A stretch of DNA of 64,000 nucleotides from Blumeriella jaapii (GCA_009599575.1 VWND01000011.1:124001-188000), one strand, 5' to 3'; positions 11,115 through 23,262 are shown, counted from the stretch's first letter. Program-made: numbers and translations. The notes: generated by a model from the letters alone, not told the origin.

Positions 11115-13112
11115 CTAAGCAGTCCATCCCTCGATAGCGTCGTCAACGCTCTTCCGATACTCTTGCTGCGTCTTGCACTGCTCCAGGAAGACCTTGTACT
11201 TGATATCGAGCAGCTTCTTCTCCCCAACGTTCTTCCCCGGCTTGATAACCTTGCCAGGCTTGCTCATGCGGTCCATGATGCTCCACAGGTCTTCCGTGTT
11301 GCCCGTCTTGTCCGCGCTGGCAGCCTTCGCGCCCAGCATGGCGGCGCCGTGAACGACGGCCGCATGCACGTATCGGGGGATGAGAACGGGCATGGAGCAC
11401 GTCGTGGCCATGAGCTCCATCAGAATCTTGTTCTGGCACTGCGAGCCCGACATGAAGATGCTGGTGATGCTGTGGCCGGCCGCGTTCATCGTCTCGACGA
11501 TCTGGCGCGTCTGCATGGCGATGAACTCCATGGTGGCGTAGTACAGCGCCAGGCCGTCCATGCTGCGGTCGTTGGTGAGACCGATGACCGAACCCGTCAT
11601 GCTGGGGTCGGCGATGGGCGAGCGGTTACCCCAGAGATCGCCGTAGAAGAAGAAGTGGCGCCCCAGGTACGAGACGGTGGGCGCCGTGATCTTCTCCTGC
11701 ATCTCTTCGAGATGTGAATTCAGGTAGTCGTAAATGCTGGTGTTGAAGGACTCGGCGATGGAGATGGTCTCATTGTAGGCTGGGTGCGTCTCGAGGACGT
11801 GCTTGAGCAGCTCCCCGGTGGCCGACTGACCACCCTCTGCCATCCAGTATTTGGGAAGGAGGACGTCGCGGTATGGACCCCAGACTCCCTCGACGAAGAC
11901 TGGCTCGCGGGACATGGCCAAGTGGCAGGTGGACGTACCAGCTACGGCCGCCAGGCGCCCGAAAGCTTGAGACTTGTCGTTCTTTGGGTACCCTGCATCG
12001 AGCTGATCGGCGCCCAGGTTGACTTTCGCACCGACGGTACCGACCCATCCAGCGTAGGCGTCAATGACGCCGCTGCCTACTGCGATTCCGGCGGGAAGAC
12101 CGAGCTCGTTACCAGCCTTCTCGCTCAGGGTTCCGACGAGCTCGCCGGCGCTCAAGTAATGCCCGTTCTACCAGCAATTAGCGCAGGCCGCACGAATGGA
12201 AGCGAGCAGGAAGAGGCTCACCACTCCATTGACTCCGCCCATGCGCTTGAAGTTATCCTTGGCCAAATCTCCCAATCCAATGGTCTCAAAGAAGTCCTCT
12301 TGCCAGCCCTTAGAACTGCCATCGACGCCGATAGGGACGTATCCTTGCTTACAGACCGTGCTGCAGAAACTCCTAGACTCATTGCCAGTAGCCAGATGCG
12401 TCAACGCATCAGCCAAGTCGTAAAACTTGCACCGATCGAACATCTCGGGTGGCATGTGGTTCTTGAGCCAAAGAATCTTTGGAATCTCCATCTCGATGCT
12501 CATCTTGCCGCCCACGTAACGCAGCAGATTGTGTCCGGTGGCGTTGATCTTTGCAGCCTCCTCGACGGGTCTGTGGTCGAGCCAGAGTATGACATTGCGA
12601 TCATTTCCGTCGTTGGCAAAGCTGGGGCCGGTGACGGGCATAGGCTGATCGGTGTCGCGGGCGAACACTGCGAGAGAGCAGGTCGCATCGAAGCCAATTC
12701 CTCGGACGGTTGTGGGGTCGATGTTGTGCTGGCTCAGAGCCCTCTGCACACAGGTGCAGATGCATCTCCAGATGTCGGTGGTCGACTGCTCGTAGTAGCC
12801 GGTTTCTGGCTGCCAGAGCCCGATGTTCTCCGTGGCCACTTGGGAGAGGTCAGCTTTGGGGCAGCATTGGGCGAAGAGCTTCGGGTGCACGAACAAGCTT
12901 TGATGTCGCCGTGTTGGTCGATGATGCAGGCTCTGGCACTGCCGGTTCCCACATCAATGCCAATGTAGTGATCCATGTGCGGGTTCAGCTCGTTGTGAGG
13001 ACTATTCGTGTTGAGCACAGTGATCGTTCCGACGAGAGGGTGTCGGAGCTTACTCCATCGAGGCTTGCCTCGAGGGCTTCCTGAGGTTTTGTCTAAAGGG
13101 GATTTGGGCCAT
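11115..13112 (-). CDS. FGGY-family carbohydrate kinase, D-ribulokinase-like
   Basis: Phosphorylates a sugar; the closest remembered relatives are human FGGY and yeast YDR109C, D-ribulokinases that may repair or recycle ribulose. Four exons in phase: 13054..13112, 12895..13001, 12222..12838 and 11115..12167, giving 611 residues. Introns are 52, 56 and 54 bp; the second has an unusual GTTCGT donor supported by phase and family alignment. Visible motifs are YIGIDVGTGSARA (phosphate loop), GIGFDATCSL, VILWLDHRPVEEA (sugar-binding region), GIAVGSGVIDAYAGW and VAGTSTCHLAMS. The C-terminal domain has GNRSPIADPSMTG and SGSQCQNKILMELMA. The first exon (MAQIPFRQNLRKPSRQASM) is inferred from splice signals. 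A start at 12976, giving MDHYIGIDVG, is the alternative. It is on the same strand as RPT6, 0.8 kb away. Confidence 0.9.
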
Positions 13113-13940
13113 GTTGAATATTCCTTCCGAAGCTGCGAACCAAGATCAATCAGCTACGCATTTCTCGATTGGAATGCAGGAAGTTGCTATTGAGACGTCT
13201 CGTCCCGCGGGGCAAGAACTCGAGGCGTGTTGAGCAGGAGAGACAGATCTGTATGGGGGAGGGAGAGGAGGAATGAAGAGCATTGCGCACCTTGACGGCT
13301 TGGGTTCACCTGCGCCGATTAATAGATGCCGATTGATAGATGCCGATTGATAGATGCCGATTGATAGATGCCGATTGATAGATGCCGATTGATAGATGGA
13401 ACGAGATGCGAAATCCTGGAATGTGGAAATATGGAAATGTGGAGGAGTAGAAATGTGGAAATGTGGAAGTGTTGGTGGGGAATCGAGAACTGTGGGATGC
13501 TCCGAATAGTCACGTCACTGCCTTGCACCCCTCTTTGGACCCGAGCCGCCGCCAAGCCGCCTGGTCCACAGCATCACCAGTCGGAGGCCGGATCCGAAAG
13601 GCGGTGTGTGCCTTGCCACGCTCGGAGCTGCTTCAGCCCGCACGCAGCTTGGGAGCTGCAGGCCAAGTCCTCTATCGTATGTATATGTATGCTGTACATA
13701 GAACAGACATAGTACAGACATACATCGAACAGGTACATCGAACAGGGTCAGAGAAGTCACCTCTGTTCTCCATGGGACACGACGCGAGTGAGTCCTCCGC
13801 AAAGTCTCGAATGGACTGGCGGAGAGGCAACATGCCTTCCGGCGGTACAGCAGTAGGCGGGCAAAGAAAGAGCTGGTATTTTCATCATCTTGTACAATTC
13901 GCATCACGCCGCTTTCTCCGGACCCCCCCTCTCCGCTCCC
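13113..13940. other. Intergenic between RPT6 and the FGGY kinase gene
   Basis: Holds the FGGY kinase promoter and the 3' end of RPT6. Contains the 14-bp minisatellite at 13318-13399 and diverged 12-base GTGGAAATATGG-like repeats at about 13420-13472. No further gene seen. Confidence 0.6.
13318..13399. repeat. 14-bp tandem repeat (GATGCCGATTGATA)
   Basis: About five and a half nearly perfect copies of the 14-base unit, roughly 200 bp upstream of the FGGY kinase start codon. Each copy carries GATA and GATT, so it also multiplies possible GATA-factor sites. Confidence 0.88.
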
Positions 13941-15231
13941 CTACTTCCAGAGCTTCGAAAGACTCGTGGCAGTGTCGTCGTGCTTGTTCAGGACCTTCGC
14001 CGTCGCCAAATCAAAGTCCTCCTGCGTGACATGCACCCGCCTCTCCCTCAAGGCGTACATGCCCGCTTCGGTGCACACCCCCTTCAACTCGGCCCCGGAG
14101 CAGCCGTTCATCTTCTCGGCGACCTTGGTCAAGTTGATGCCCCGGGTGAGGTTCATGCTGCGGCTATGGATCCGGAGGATGTCGGCGCGGGCCTCGACCG
14201 TGGGCGGGGGGAACTCGATCTTCCGGTCGATCCGGCCGGGGCGGAGAAGGGCCGGGTCGAGAATGTCCAGCCGATTGGTAGCCATGATGACCTTGATGTT
14301 CTTCGTAGGCTCGAACCCATCCAGTTGGTTGAGGAGTTCCAACATGGTTCGTTGCACTTCCGAGTCGCCCCCCGACGAACCCTCCACGCGCGATGATCCG
14401 ATGGAATCGATCTCGTCCATGAAGATGATGGATGGCGCGTGCTCCCTCGCCATCACGAAAAGTTCTCGCACCATTCTGGATCCCTCGCCAATGTATTTCT
14501 GCACCAGCTCTGAGCCCGAGACGCGAATGAACTTGCAGTCGGTGTGATGTGCGACCGCCCTGGCCAACAGCGTCTTCCCGGTCCCGGGCGGTCCGTACAG
14601 GAGGACGCCTTTGGGCTGGGCGATACCGAGCGACTCGAAGAGCTCGGGGTGTTTCAGACCCAGCTCGATCACCTCCTTGATTTCTTTGATTTGCTGATCC
14701 AGGCCGCCAATCATGTCGTATGTGCTGTCGGGCACCTTTTCCACCATCATGAGGGAGACCAGGGGATCGACGGACGACGGCAGCATCTTCTCGAGCTTGT
14801 AGGAGTCGGAGAGCAGGGTGACGCGCTTGCCCACGATGAGCTTGGCGATATCGACGTTGTCGGAGATGTCGACCACTGCATCGGGGTCAGCTCTCACGGC
14901 CGCGCTCGCGCTCCGGGCCTCGCATACCGTATTTGCCCTCGGGGTGCACCTTGACCAGGACCTTCTTCGTGCCCATGACCTTCACCACCTCCCCCACGTA
15001 GGACCCAGGCTGCTGCAACAAGCCCAGCTCCTCGCGCAGCAGTCGCACTGTGGTGGCAGGTTAGCTGGGCCTCGCACCAAGAACGGCGCCGCAGCTGCGG
15101 GCGGGCGGGCGGTTACCTCTGGAGTTGTAGTCGTTTCGCTGGGCCTCCAATCGTCGGAGCACGGCCTGGCCCTGGATGATGTCCAGCTTCATGCCCTCGA
15201 TCTTGTTGTGAAAGTAGGTATCGAGCGCCAT
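13941..15231 (-). CDS. RPT6: 26S proteasome regulatory ATPase subunit Rpt6
   Basis: One of six AAA ATPases of the proteasome base that unfold substrates and feed them to the 20S core. Exons 15117..15231, 14928..15047 and 13941..14875 join in phase 1 at both introns (69 and 52 bp) to give 389 residues, the length expected for filamentous fungi. The N-terminus [17 protein letters not shown] and the coiled-coil [20 protein letters not shown] identify Rpt6 specifically. An OB-fold region ([20 protein letters not shown]) follows. Then come Walker A GPPGTGKT, Walker [10 protein letters not shown], the second region of homology ([20 protein letters not shown]) and the tail [14 protein letters not shown]. 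It ends in LWK, without the HbYX gate-opening motif, as usual for Rpt6. It is divergent from VNX1. Confidence 0.97.
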
Positions 15232-15875
15232 CGTGGCGGATGGGGGATGGGGAGTGTCTGGGGGGGGGGGGGTTGATGAGGCTCGGTCAAGTGGTCGTTG
15301 TTGAAGTTGGTGATGATGTTGATGTTTCGTTCAACAGGCACGCTTGGAGCTCCGGCCAGGCACAGGTGGGAAACGCGTCGGGACCCACATAAGTTGAGTG
15401 AGTGAGTACTGTACAGAGCAGTAAAGTCGGGGTCACGTGCAAAGCTGGTCCGGTCCGAGCCCGTCCGGAGCCAGTCCGGGTCTCACTCGAACCCACTCCT
15501 GCGCCCACGCCCACGCCCTCACCCACGTCCACGCCCACGCCCACACCCACCACCACCCACACCCACCACTCCCACTCCCACTCCCGCGCCTGCATCACAC
15601 ACGCATCGCGTGCCGACTCCTCGTGCTTGCCCCATTGGTCTGATTGCGACTTTAGACTTTGTGTATGTCTTTGCTTCTCCATCCGACGCCATTCTACGCA
15701 CCATCTTCATCCCATTCTCGTCACTGCAGAGAAAAGACTCACGTATAGATGGGCGTTGCCCTCCTCGTCTTCGCCTGTACTCTCCTTCTCTGCCGACCAA
15801 GCGCGAAACGCCCGAGAACGAACAAGCACTAGGAGATTAAGCTTACCCCCGGTTCGACCTCCAAACCTCTTCACC
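15232..15875. promoter_or_regulatory. Shared divergent promoter region of RPT6 and VNX1
   Basis: The two start codons are 644 bp apart and face away from each other. The middle holds a poly-G run (15260-15270), a CACGTG at about 15424-15429 and a long CCCACRCC-type simple repeat at about 15490-15590. I looked for the yeast Rpn4 proteasome element (GGTGGCAAA) and did not see it. Confidence 0.55.
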
Positions 15876-18800
15876 ATGTCGGCCACGGACATCAACAACA
15901 ACAACAACGACAACAACAACAACATCACCACCACCACCGCCACCACCACCGGCACGACCACCAGCACCACCAGCACGCCCGCGCCGCTACAGGAAATGCC
16001 GAACCCTTTCGACGTGTCGATGCCCACCTCCCCAACCGACATTCGTCAGCCGCTGTCGAGAATCGAGTCGGTCGCTGTTCCGTCTCTGGCGCACGATGAG
16101 GGGCTCTCCGAGAGCTTCCAGTCCACGGCCACCATCCGACGGCGCCCCGAGCAGCCACAATCCTACGGTATGTCGCAATCTGTCCGGCGCGTGAAGGGGA
16201 GGAGAACCAACCAGCGAAGCATCGATGTGGCACGCTTCTGACACGGCCATCGCTGATCTGGTCTGCAAGGCTCCATGGCAGCTCAAACCACGTCGAACAA
16301 CTATTCAGAGCATCGGCCGAGCGATGCCTCTTCCCAGACCGGCGAAAGACCGCAACCCCAGAGCCTCGAGTCGTCTCGCTACTTCAGCCGCCACGATCGC
16401 CTTTGCTCGGACCCGAACGCGCATGGGGAGGTCAACGGCCCAAGAAGCCGGGCATGTCGCGACGGGCTTCGTCCAATATGGTAGCCCCGCACCGGGGCCA
16501 GGAATTCTCGGTGGACGACGACGTGAGAGAAATCGCGGATGACATGGTGAGCAGCAGACACAGTGCGACGGGATTTGGATCGAGCAGACACCAGCCGACC
16601 ACTCTGCGACGGCGTCCGAACGCCCAGCCTCTACTGTCGAGGGTCGATTCCTCCAGAGGCGCGGAAGAAGATGCCGAAGCGGAACAGGCCGCGGGGAGCG
16701 TGGCGGGAGAGACGGCCCCGACCGACCGTGCGAGCGAATCCGGCGGCGAAGGAACCATCCGGGACGAGGATGATGCGATTCCAGATGAAGATGACGACGA
16801 CGATCTGAGCGACGCCGAGAGCTTCACGCTGAAGGACCGTCAAGAGGCTATCAACGAAACTCACCCTTTCGGGATACGTATCTGGAAGCCAGCGCTCTAC
16901 AAGAAGAGCCGATCCGTGCAGAAGACCGCGGAGGGCGATATCCATTCTTCGCCTGGTGGTCTGGTCAGCAAATGGCTCCTGTTTTTCAACATCCTGTGGA
17001 CTGTGTGGTTTGGGTGGTGGCTCGCACTGATTGCCTTCCTCGGATCGGCGGTGTGCTTTGTCTTTGGCGCTGCCCCGAGTGCGATCGAATATGGTCGGGT
17101 GCTGTGGGGTCTTTCCGGGTACTTATTCTACCCCTTTGGAAAATTCGTACGTCTGGAACAGGACGAAGCCTACGCTGAGGAGGATGAAGGCGAGGGGCGC
17201 AGTATCACCGAGTATGAACAATGGCAAAGTGGCGATATTGAAGATGGGCGACTCTTCTTTGGTCCTTCCGGGAATCGATCGATCGTTGGACGCTCCCGAA
17301 GAAGCCTTGACTCCCTCGCCAGCGAGACCGATAGCCTTCTTGGTCGGTCGATGCGAAGGCCTACGAGGGAGGATTTGGAGCGCCCGCTGAAGCGCAGACT
17401 GTTCGGCAGAGGAGAATGGAACACGGGCCGTGTCATTTTCTTTCTGTTCTTCTACGGTCTCATCACGCCATTCCTGTTCCTGGTATCCGGCATTTGTTGG
17501 TTCCTCGTCTTCTGGATCCCGATGGGTAAAGTTACGATGCTGCTGTTCTACCACCTTCAGCGCCATCCATTGGCACTTTCATTTCAATCCGACTCGGACT
17601 ACTCACGTGGTGCAATTCCCAACTCTTCTATCCTGCTTTGCACCTACCGTGCCGTCGGAATCAAGTATTGGAAGTATACCATCGATGGGACTAACATCTT
17701 CTTGATCAATCTGATGGCAGTCGTGCTGTTTGTCATCTTCGACTACTGGGTGCTGGTGGAGACGCTTCATTGGGAGGGACTGACCATCACCGGACCGGTT
17801 TTCCTGTTCACGGCAGCATTGGCATCGATCATCCCACTGGCGTACTTCATCGGACAAGCCGTCGCCTCCATATCCGCTCAGTCTTCCATGGGTCTCGGTG
17901 CGGCTATCAACGCTTTCTTCTCGACTCTTGTTGAGGTCTTCCTTTACTGTGTGGCGCTGAAGCAAGGCAAGGGCCAACTTGTCGAAGGAAGTATTATCGG
18001 AAGCATCTTTGCGGGTATCTTGTTCCTCCCAGGTCTTTCCATGTGCTTCGGCGCGATCAAGCGCAAGACCCAGCGTTTCAACGCCAAGTCAGCTGGTGTC
18101 ACGTCGACAATGCTTCTCTTCGCCGTCATTGCTGCGTTCGGGCCAACACTCTTCTATCAGATCTATGGCACTGTGAGTAGGCCCCTGGGTTTTGCAAGAG
18201 ACATCTGTTGACCGATTTTCTAGCATGAGCTCAACTGTCTCAGCTGCGTAGATCACGCCGATGCTTCCCCGGGTCGTGATTGTCGGCGCTGCTACTTCTC
18301 TCAAGTCACCGAGCTTGACGATCGATTTTATCGTGAAGCGGTTCGGCCCTACTGCTGGTTCGCAGCCGCTCTTCTGTTCCTTTCGTATATCATCGGATTG
18401 TGGTTCACGCTGCGGACACATGCTGCGGTCATCTGGAATAACGAAGTCGACGAGAAGAAAGCGCAAGAACCTCAACACGTGTCTGGGCAGCAGCAACCCT
18501 CTGGCGGAGCACCTCAGTGGCGTATTCAGCGGCGCGGCAGCACTCAGGCTAGTTTAGCTGAAGCCCCTGCTGCAGAAATACGGGATTCGCAACTTTACAA
18601 AAAGATCCTTGGACAGTCTTGAAACAGGTCGGTATGGGTCCGAGGGATGTCGGTCGACACGAACCTGGCACTGAAGCGACAGCCAGCGGTAGCGGCAATG
18701 GTTCTGCTCTGACGCCCCACATTCCTCCTCCGAAGAGTGGCGGCGCGGACAGTATCAAGTCCGACGTCCATATCCCAGGTTTCACAGACGCACAGAGTAC

Positions 18801-19639
18801 CAACCTGGTGCTTGAAGTCGCCGAGATAGCAGCTACCGCTGCCACAATCGCGGCCAGGAACGCCGCGAGGGCGCCGCGAAAAACCTCACACTTGGCTCAA
18901 CTTCCGGTCTTGACCAAGCAGGCGCCGAGAATAGTACACCCTCCTGCAGAAGCACCAGTGCTCGTCGAGCCCCAGGCAGGAGGCGGGCATGATGCCCCAA
19001 ATTGGAGTAGAGCGAAGAGTTCCATCATTCTGTGTGGTGCCACTGTGTTGTACGCACTTATCGCCGAGATTCTGGTCAACACTGTCGACGTGGTCTTGAC
19101 CAACGTGGCCATCGACGAGAAGTTCCTCGGAATCACACTGTTTGCTCTCGTTCCAAACACCACTGAGTTCTTGGTAAGTAGTCCGAACGTGGGCCAGGTC
19201 TCTATGCGATTGCTGACCATGACAGAACGCCATCTCATTCGCCATGAACGGAAACATCGCGTTGTCTATGGAGATCGGATCCGCATACGCGCTGCAAGTC
19301 TGTCTGCTGCAGATACCTGCTCTGGTCCTGTTCAGCGCCATCAACGCCAGCACCCTCATCGGACCCGAGTTCACATTCAGCCTGATCTTCCCCCAATGGG
19401 ACATGGTGACCGTCATCCTTTGCGTTTTCCTCCTCAGCTACATGTACGGCGAAGGGAAGAGCAATTACTTCAAGGGATCCATTCTCCTGCTCAGCTATCT
19501 GGTCGTCATCGTGGGCTTCTGGTTCTCGGGCATGACGGATCTGGAATCCATGGGGATCAACCGTTTCGACATTGTCGATGCAGGTGGAAGCTTCAAGACC
19601 ATAGGCAGGGGTAAGAGGGGACTCGCATTTCAGCAGTAG
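15876..19639 (+). CDS. VNX1: Vacuolar monovalent cation/proton antiporter Vnx1 (CaCA family), with two frame breaks
   Basis: Exchanges Na+/K+ for H+ across the vacuolar membrane. Exons are 15876..16167, 16282 (or 16270)..18172, 18224..19173 and 19226..19639, about 1182 residues. A disordered Asn/Thr-rich N-terminus leads to HPFGIRIWKPALYKKSRSV, a hallmark of the family. The first alpha-repeat is SSMGLGAAINAFFSTLVEVF and the second reads TTEFLNAISFAMNGN with LSMEIGSAYALQ, both with the conserved acidic residues. There are about 11-12 membrane segments. The frame must shift between about 16400 and 16450 (from NPNAHG-type reading to RPKKPGMSRRASS). It must shift again at 18612-18622, where ILGQS runs into TGA although the next frame continues KQVGMG as expected. 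Each shift equals one missing base. Adding one base at each site makes every exon phase consistent, so sequence error is likelier than a pseudogene. Confidence 0.9.
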
Positions 19640-20397
19640 TCGAGGATCGAGAGGTGGCCGAGGTGGTCTCATTCGTCATATTGTCTCATTTGAGCGCTGG
19701 AGTTGGGAGATTTGCTAGCACCTCTATCATGCTGTAGATGCCAGCGTGTGGAGCATACTTTCTCGCCCTTCGTAGGTATACCATGAGGCTCTGGTAGCAT
19801 AAGGAGCAAATACAGTACATAATCGACGGCTGCGTCAACCGGTAGATAATCCAAATGAAGGTCTATATTGTATTGTTATCTGGCTTACATGATGTCGCTG
19901 GAATCTCCACCGAGCCCGCTCCTCTCTCCCTGCCCGGATCTCTCAAATTCGCACTGGCTCCCAACTCCGAACTACTTGCTATTGTTGTCTGGTTGATGTT
20001 GTACTGTACATACACACATACATACATACATACAGTATACATGGCAGACGAACTTTAACGCCGAGAGGCAGCCAATGACAAACATGCGTGCCGTGCCGTA
20101 TGCAGATGTTGGAGCTTGCAGCGTTTGACTGGTGCCGGATCGATCATCGGCCGAGCGCTTTCGGTCGAGTTGGGCTCGACGGACTAGAGGCTGAGGATGA
20201 CGTTACGTCCTTTCTCCACCTCTTCCTCTTCCTCTCCCTCTCCCTCTCCCTCTCCCTCTCCCTCTTCCTCTTCCTCTTCTCCAACATCTTCACGAGCAAG
20301 GTAAAAACACTTAAATACCTTCGCATCCGTCTATTCCACAATCATCGACAGCCTGCTTGGCCGAGACCTGCTCAAATCATCCATTCCATCAGCCAAC
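19640..20397. other. Intergenic between VNX1 and the ketoreductase gene
   Basis: Holds the VNX1 3' end and the ketoreductase promoter. Contains a CATA tetranucleotide run near 20011-20040 with GTAC-type tracts, and the pyrimidine tract annotated separately. Confidence 0.6.
20213..20282 (+). promoter_or_regulatory. Pyrimidine (CTCTTC/CTCCCT) tract ahead of the ketoreductase gene
   Basis: About 70 bases of almost pure C/T lie some 115 bp upstream of the start at 20398, followed by a TTAAATA sequence near 20308. CT tracts of this kind commonly mark transcription starts in filamentous ascomycetes. Assignment is by position only. Confidence 0.4.
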
Positions 20398-21532
20398 ATG
20401 ACGAAAGTTCTCCTCACAGGCACGTAACGGTGATGTATCACCATCCGAATACGCCTCCATAACCCCGCTGTTGCCCTTGAATCAACCTGCATCAGCGCGA
20501 CCCCGGAATGCTAATCGATCCAAACCCACAGGCGGCTCCGGCTTCATCGCAGCCCACGTCCTCGATATCCTTCTCGCCCGGGGCCATGAAGTAATCACAA
20601 CGGTGCGTTCGCAAGCCAAAGCGGACAAGATACAGGCCGCGCACCCGAAAACGCCCTCCTCGCAGCTCTCGTTCAAGATCGTCGAGGACATCGCGCAAGA
20701 GGGAGCCTTCGACGAGGCCGTCAAGATCCCCGGCCTGCAAGCCGTCATCCACACGGCGTCGCCCTTCCACTTCAACGTCACGGACACGCAGAAGGACCTG
20801 CTCGACCCGGCCATCAAGGGCACCAAGGGCGTGCTGGCGGCCATCAAGAAGAACGCGCCGAGCGTCACGCGCGTGGTCATCACCAGCAGCTTCGCGAGCA
20901 TCGTCGACGCCAGCAAGGGCGTGAGCTGGGTCGAGCACACCTACACCGAGGCCGACTGGAACCCGATCACGCTGGCCGAGGCGACGCAGAACCCGAGCAA
21001 CGGCTACCGGGCCTCCAAGACGTTCGCCGAGAAGGCCGCGTGGGACTTCGTCGAGAAGGAGAAGCCGGGCTTCACGCTCGCGACCATGTGCCCGCCGCTC
21101 GTGCTGGGCCCGATCGTGCACTACCTTAACGACCTGTCGGCGCTCAACACGTCGAACCAGCGCGTGCGCGACCTCATCACGGGCCAGAACAAGGACGAGA
21201 TCCCCGACACGGGCACCTTCCTCTGGACCGACGTGCGCGATCTCGCCCTGGGCCACGTCAAGGCCATGGAGCTGGACGAGGCCGCCAACAAGCGCTTCTT
21301 CTTCACGGCCGGGTACTTCTCCAACAAGGAGATCTGCGAGATCGTCCGCAAGAACTTCCCTGAGTACAGGAGTCAGCTGCCGGCGGAGGACGTCAAGGGG
21401 GGCGGGGTGCCCGAGGGGGGCTTGTATGGGTGGAGCAACAAGAGGAGCGTGGAGGTCTTGGGGATTAGCTTCAGGAAGCTGGAAGAAAGTATCGTCGATC
21501 TGGTGAAGAGTCTGAAGGACGTTGGAGCGTAA
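20398..21532 (+). CDS. NADPH-dependent ketoreductase, GRE2 / extended short-chain dehydrogenase family
   Basis: Reduces ketones or aldehydes with NADPH; yeast Gre2 acts on methylglyoxal and isovaleraldehyde, but the substrate here is unknown. Exon 1 is 20398..20419 (MTKVLLT plus one base) and exon 2 is 20532..21532, giving 340 residues. The join gives VLLTGGSGFIAAHVLD, the intact Rossmann nucleotide-binding motif. The catalytic Tyr/Lys are in YRASKTFAEKA and the Ser in ITSSFASIVD. The donor is GC (G|GCACGT) rather than GT: the nearest GT donor (GTAACG, 20424) puts exon 2 out of frame. An in-frame ATG at 20471 would give an odd basic leader instead of the beta strand, so the two-exon model is preferred. 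GC content is higher than in its flanks. Confidence 0.88.
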
Positions 21533-22321
21533 AGGGATGTTCGGTTGCAAGGAAAGGCGTAGGAGATAGATCAATGCAGAAGATCATGCCACGTGGCTGG
21601 CTTACTTGTCGCTTACTGCTGTCACACCCAGCCACTTCCATTGTTTACATCTCGCTTACCTCTTCTTCTGCCCCTCTTGCATACCACACCCCCTTCCTTC
21701 CATACCACACCCCCTCCCTCCCTTCCTTCCCTCCCTCTCCATCCCCCTCTCCGAATCCAGCCCCCCGCTCGAAACATACCGACACCCCACCGCAAGAATC
21801 AGTACTCACAATTCAATCTTCCAAACTCCATTCATCAGCATCGGGTGTGGTGTGGGAGGGAGAGAGCAGAGCAGGTACACGACGTTTCGAAAGCTCGCTC
21901 GCTCGCTCGCTCGCTTATCGTATTTACTCCCTCCCTCCCTCCTCCCCCCTTCCAACGGGAGGGAAAACCCTCCTGGAACCAGCGACGTGGGACCGAGGCG
22001 GAATACCTCCCCCCCCCCCTCTCTCCGGGCGGGCACGGGCGATGGCGGTTCGCGGTTGCGCTCTGTCGGTGGGTGGGTGGGTGGATGGTAAGGTGGGTGG
22101 GTGGTACTGTAAGGTGGGTGGTAAGGTGGTAAGGTGGTAAGGTGGGTGGGTGTTTTGATGGGGGGGAGGAGATTCCTCCGGTGGAAGGGCTGGGCTGGGC
22201 TGGACCGGGAGGTTTTTTTTGGGGGGGGGGAGGTTTTTTCTCTTCGCTGTTGGGTGGGTGTTGGGCGTTGGTGGGGATGGATGGATGGATGGGTGGATGG
22301 ATGGGTAAACAGAGGTACTAC

Positions 22322-22355
22322 TATGTGTGTATGTGTATGTGTATGTGTGTATGTA

Positions 22356-22388
<33 letters not shown>

Positions 22389-22420
22389 GTATGTGTACGT
22401 GTACACAGTGTGTGTATGTA
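22322..22420. repeat. TGTATG / GTAT microsatellite
   Basis: Mixed TGTATG, TGTA and TG units over about 100 bases, ending in GTACGTGTACAC. Confidence 0.85.
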
Positions 22421-22734
22421 TACGACACGCCCACACGCTTCCAAGCCAAACAGAGAGCAGCGGGCAGAGCGAGTCTGGATCCGACATCGGCCAGCGAGAA
22501 AGGCCTTCTCTTTCTGTCTATCTTTTCTTTCCTCCTCCTTGCTACCCAGAAGAAGGAGATGAGAGAGAGGGAGAGGGGCGTGTGGTCTGGCTTGGAGACA
22601 GGGATCGATTGGGTGGGTGGAGGAGCGGTTAAGGAAGGACGTGTTTAGAGGGCGATGGGTCTCGGATTGAGAACTTCTCGATCTCAAGTGGTGGATGGAT
22701 AGGTAGGAAGATAGATAGTTAGCTTTTGTTTATA

Positions 22735-22736
<2 letters not shown>

Positions 22737-22765
<29 letters not shown>
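22737..22765. repeat. Poly-C tract (29 bases)
   Basis: Longest homopolymer in the window, followed directly by TTTAATTTTTTATG. Confidence 0.9.
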
Positions 22766-22766
<1 letters not shown>

Positions 22767-23230
22767 TTAATTTTTTATGTCTGTACCGATTGGGAGAGCT
22801 TCCGGTTAGCAGGCCCCCGACGACCTGTATCTCTAGCTATTTCACACTTCCCCCCTCCATCCCAAGACCCTCGATCTTCTTCATCGGGACCTTCTTTGTT
22901 TCCCTTCCCTTCCCAAAAATCCGATGCTGTTTGGAAGGTACGCAGCGAACCAGGGAATAAATAGCCTTCTGGGAAAGATGGAAGAAGCATCACATCACCT
23001 CGCCCGCTCCGCCGCTCCCTCACCGACTCAGACCCTCGAGAACTCACCGGCACCAAGCAGAACGAACCCGAACCCGAGCTCAAACGCAAAACCACTGATC
23101 CAAATACAAATGTCCATGGCGGGTGTCAGTCAAACCAGGACCCAAGCCCAACGTCGAAGATCCGAGGATGGGTGAGCTACGGGCTTCCTTCTCTCTTTTG
23201 CCCAAGGCCCGGGGTTCGATTGGGGGTTTA

Positions 23231-23262
23231 TCCAGCCAGCCAGCCAGCCAGCCAGCCAACCA
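23231..23262. repeat. CCAG tetranucleotide repeat
   Basis: Seven to eight copies of CCAG between CTTTATC-type flanks. Confidence 0.85.

Noticed and set aside
15845..15860. GGTTCGACC resembling a tRNA B box
   Set aside because: No A box, acceptor stem or cloverleaf around it; it is the VNX1 leader.
20492..21574. 360-codon open frame on the minus strand
   Set aside because: Mirror of the ketoreductase coding exon; composition artefact of high-GC codons.
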